21,045 nucleotides of DNA from Alectoria sarmentosa. Lineage: Eukaryota; Ascomycota; Lecanoromycetes; Lecanorales; Parmeliaceae. Below are positions 19,330-21,045 of this stretch, piece after piece. The notes under the pieces were generated by a model. The model saw only the letters and a program-made list of their open reading frames with translations. It had not been told where the DNA came from and did not search any database. The stretch's first letter is position 1. Each line of letters opens with the position of its first letter. Position numbers and translations under genes: made by a program. The stretch lies in the NCBI GenBank assembly GCA_009733775.1, contig WOGZ01000464.1, positions 1-21,045 of the forward strand, read 5' to 3'.

Positions 19330-20450
19330 ATTTTAATATTATTAATTTTTCATTTTTCGTTAATATTTAAAAAATATAATCGTGCTTTTTTTATATCTTT
19401 TTTTAACATTAATTTAATTTTGAACGATGCAATTTTTTTAATAATAATTAATTTTATCATAAATATAATATATAAGTTTCTTCGATATTGTTTTTTGTTT
19501 TAATTTAATAATTAAAGCGAAAATCGTTTCGATGATTAAAATCGTACGAGTTATTAATGTTATAATAATAATTATAAACGACTTTTTTATTAAATTTGTG
19601 ATAATTTGAATAAAGATTATTATAAATATTCAAAGTTAATAATTCGTTCGTTAATCGTTATTTAATTTGAATAAACATTTTTTTGCGTTTTTTAATAAAT
19701 TGAAATATTCACATATGTTATACGAAAGCTTTAATCGTGTAATTAACTTTTTAAAAAATTTATTTAAAAAAACAATATCGTCTTTATTATAAATATTTTT
19801 AAAACGAATAAACTTTAAATTAAATTCGATGAACGTTTATATATTTCACGTAAATGTTCGAAATTTTCGTTTAATATCGACGTTTCGATCGAAATCTTTA
19901 TAAATTTCGATTAATTGATTTATAATTTATATATAAAACGTGTATAAAAAATTTATATTTCGCAATCGTTTTATTAAAGTATAATTTATTACTTTATCAT
20001 CTAGTCGCGAAATAATATAAATGATTTATAAAATATTATTTAAATAATGATTTTTCTTAAATAAATTTTTTTATTTTATTTTGAAAACTCAATTATCTTT
20101 TAAAATATCGACGTTATTCGTAAATATAAAAGAATTAAATTTTTTTATAAACTTGTTCTTTTTTAATGCAAATCGATTTTTGATTTTATAATAAAAAATT
20201 CGTTTTTTAATTCTTTTTAAATAATTAAAGTTTTATTTAATTAATCTTTTATTATAATTATATTATTCGCTTTTAATAATTAAAAACAACATTATTTGCT
20301 TATTTAATTATTAATTTAACGTTATATAAAAAATTTATAATATCGTTTTTTTCGATAATAACTTTATAATAACGAACGATAAATTCGCGAAAATCATTTC
20401 GTTTAAAATGAAATTAATTTAATATATCAAAAAAAAATTTAAATTTAATT
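19330..20450 (-). pseudogene. gag: gag remnant of level 1
   Basis: Placed by colinearity with gag at 11997-13103. A direct DNA match was checked at 19885-19970 against the capsid-like core of level 3. The frame is too mutated to read far. Ends are approximate, within some tens of bases. Confidence 0.6.
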
Positions 20451-20612
20451 TATATTTAATATAATAATTATTTATTAATATAAATATATTACGAATTAAT
20501 TTTATTATATTATTGAGAAAGATTTTTAAATATAATTAAAATACGATATAATTTAATTTTGTTTAAAAGATTTTAAATATAATTTATCTTTTTTATTTCG
20601 ATTAAAATTATG

Positions 20613-20681
20613 CAAAAAAGAAAAAAAAGAAAAAAAAAAAGAAAAAAAAAAAGAAAAAAAAAGAAAAAAAAAGAAAAAAGA
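20613..20681 (+). repeat. Purine tract, A-runs spaced by single G
   Basis: Runs of 4-10 A are separated by single G for about 70 bases. It aligns to the reverse complement of level 3 near 11765-11800, a mixed AAG/GAGA purine stretch. It has more A and is longer here. Confidence 0.9.
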
Positions 20682-21045
20682 TTTAAATATTTCCAAAAAT
20701 GTAATATTAAAAAATATTATAATAAAAAATTTCTTTTAAAATTTTCAATTTAATGTGTATAACGATTTTCGTATAATAAAGAAATTTAATTTTAATATAT
20801 AAAAAAAAGAAAAAGTGTTATTTAATCGTTTATTTATTTATTAAAATTTTATAAAAATAATATGTTAATAAAATAACGTTTTCACAATTTCGTTATTTAT
20901 ATAAAAAGTATTTATTATGCCGTCGTCGATTTTATATAAAAAATTTAAATAATACGAATTGAAAAAAATCGACTTTAAAAGATTATAAAATCGTGATTTT
21001 TTATTCGATAATAATGTCGTGAAAGATTTAAATATCTTTAATAAT

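Larger units (their letters stand above)
18360..21045 (-). mobile_element. Level 1: chromovirus relic, leader, gag and start of pol
   Basis: The minus strand continues the level 1 copy, matching level 3 from about 14030 back to about 11400 at the window end. Stretches checked by eye: 18370-18960 against the pol linker and protease end, 19885-19970 against gag near 12480-12560, 20590-20700 against the leader near 11730-11820, and 20920-21045 against 11400-11530. The 5' LTR should start about 300 bases beyond the right edge. In a few places this copy keeps a G that level 3 has lost, so the two were mutated independently. Confidence 0.88.

Noticed and set aside
1..21045. Mitochondrial or other AT-rich genome with TGA read as Trp
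   Set aside because: Some stops at Trp positions are TGA, which such a code would read. However, TAA also occurs at Trp positions (13496, 16919), the two LTRs differ only by directional transitions, and related copies keep normal Trp context. RIP explains all of this.

Overview
The window looks like nuclear DNA of a filamentous ascomycete (Pezizomycotina): a repeat-only, extremely AT-rich block with no intact gene. Nearly every difference between related copies is a C/T or G/A transition, coding frames are broken mainly at Trp and Gln codons, and most remaining C and G sit in CG dinucleotides. This is the pattern expected of repeat-induced point mutation (RIP) in an AT-isochore or heterochromatic block. 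The species cannot be told from the sequence.

The layout is a three-level nest. Level 1 (outermost, oldest) is a minus-strand Ty3/gypsy chromovirus relic, present as 1-3358 and 18360-21045; both of its ends lie outside the window. Level 2 is an older LTR-type element of about 7.9 kb (3359-10892 plus 17998-18359) inserted into the pol linker of the level 1 copy; its terminal direct repeats are 3359-3506 and 18195-18359. Level 3 is a structurally complete 7.1 kb plus-strand chromovirus of the same family as level 1 (10898-17997). It has 204-bp LTRs and a perfect 5-bp target duplication (GTGCG), and it sits inside level 2.

The level 3 element is readable in full: leader, gag (coiled coil, capsid-like core, zinc knuckle), protease, pol linker, reverse transcriptase, RNase H, integrase with GPY/F module, C-terminal chromodomain, polypurine tract and 3' LTR. 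All pol domains from the protease end to the chromodomain lie in one frame, broken by stops. RT, RNase H and integrase have each lost catalytic acidic residues by apparent G-to-A changes, so the element is dead. Its last 900 bases, including the 3' LTR, were largely spared.

The level 2 interior is the most degraded part. It holds a possible Ty1/copia-like gag remnant, a pair of direct repeats 1380 bp apart, tandem repeats with periods of about 62-65 and 53-54 bp, and a pair of inverted repeats that may be two facing copies of a Fot1/pogo-like transposase start. I found no rRNA, tRNA, CRISPR array or functional host gene. The most notable points are the very unequal RIP of the two LTRs, a probable Tf1-like self-priming site, and microsatellites that appear to have grown from RIP-mutated coding sequence.
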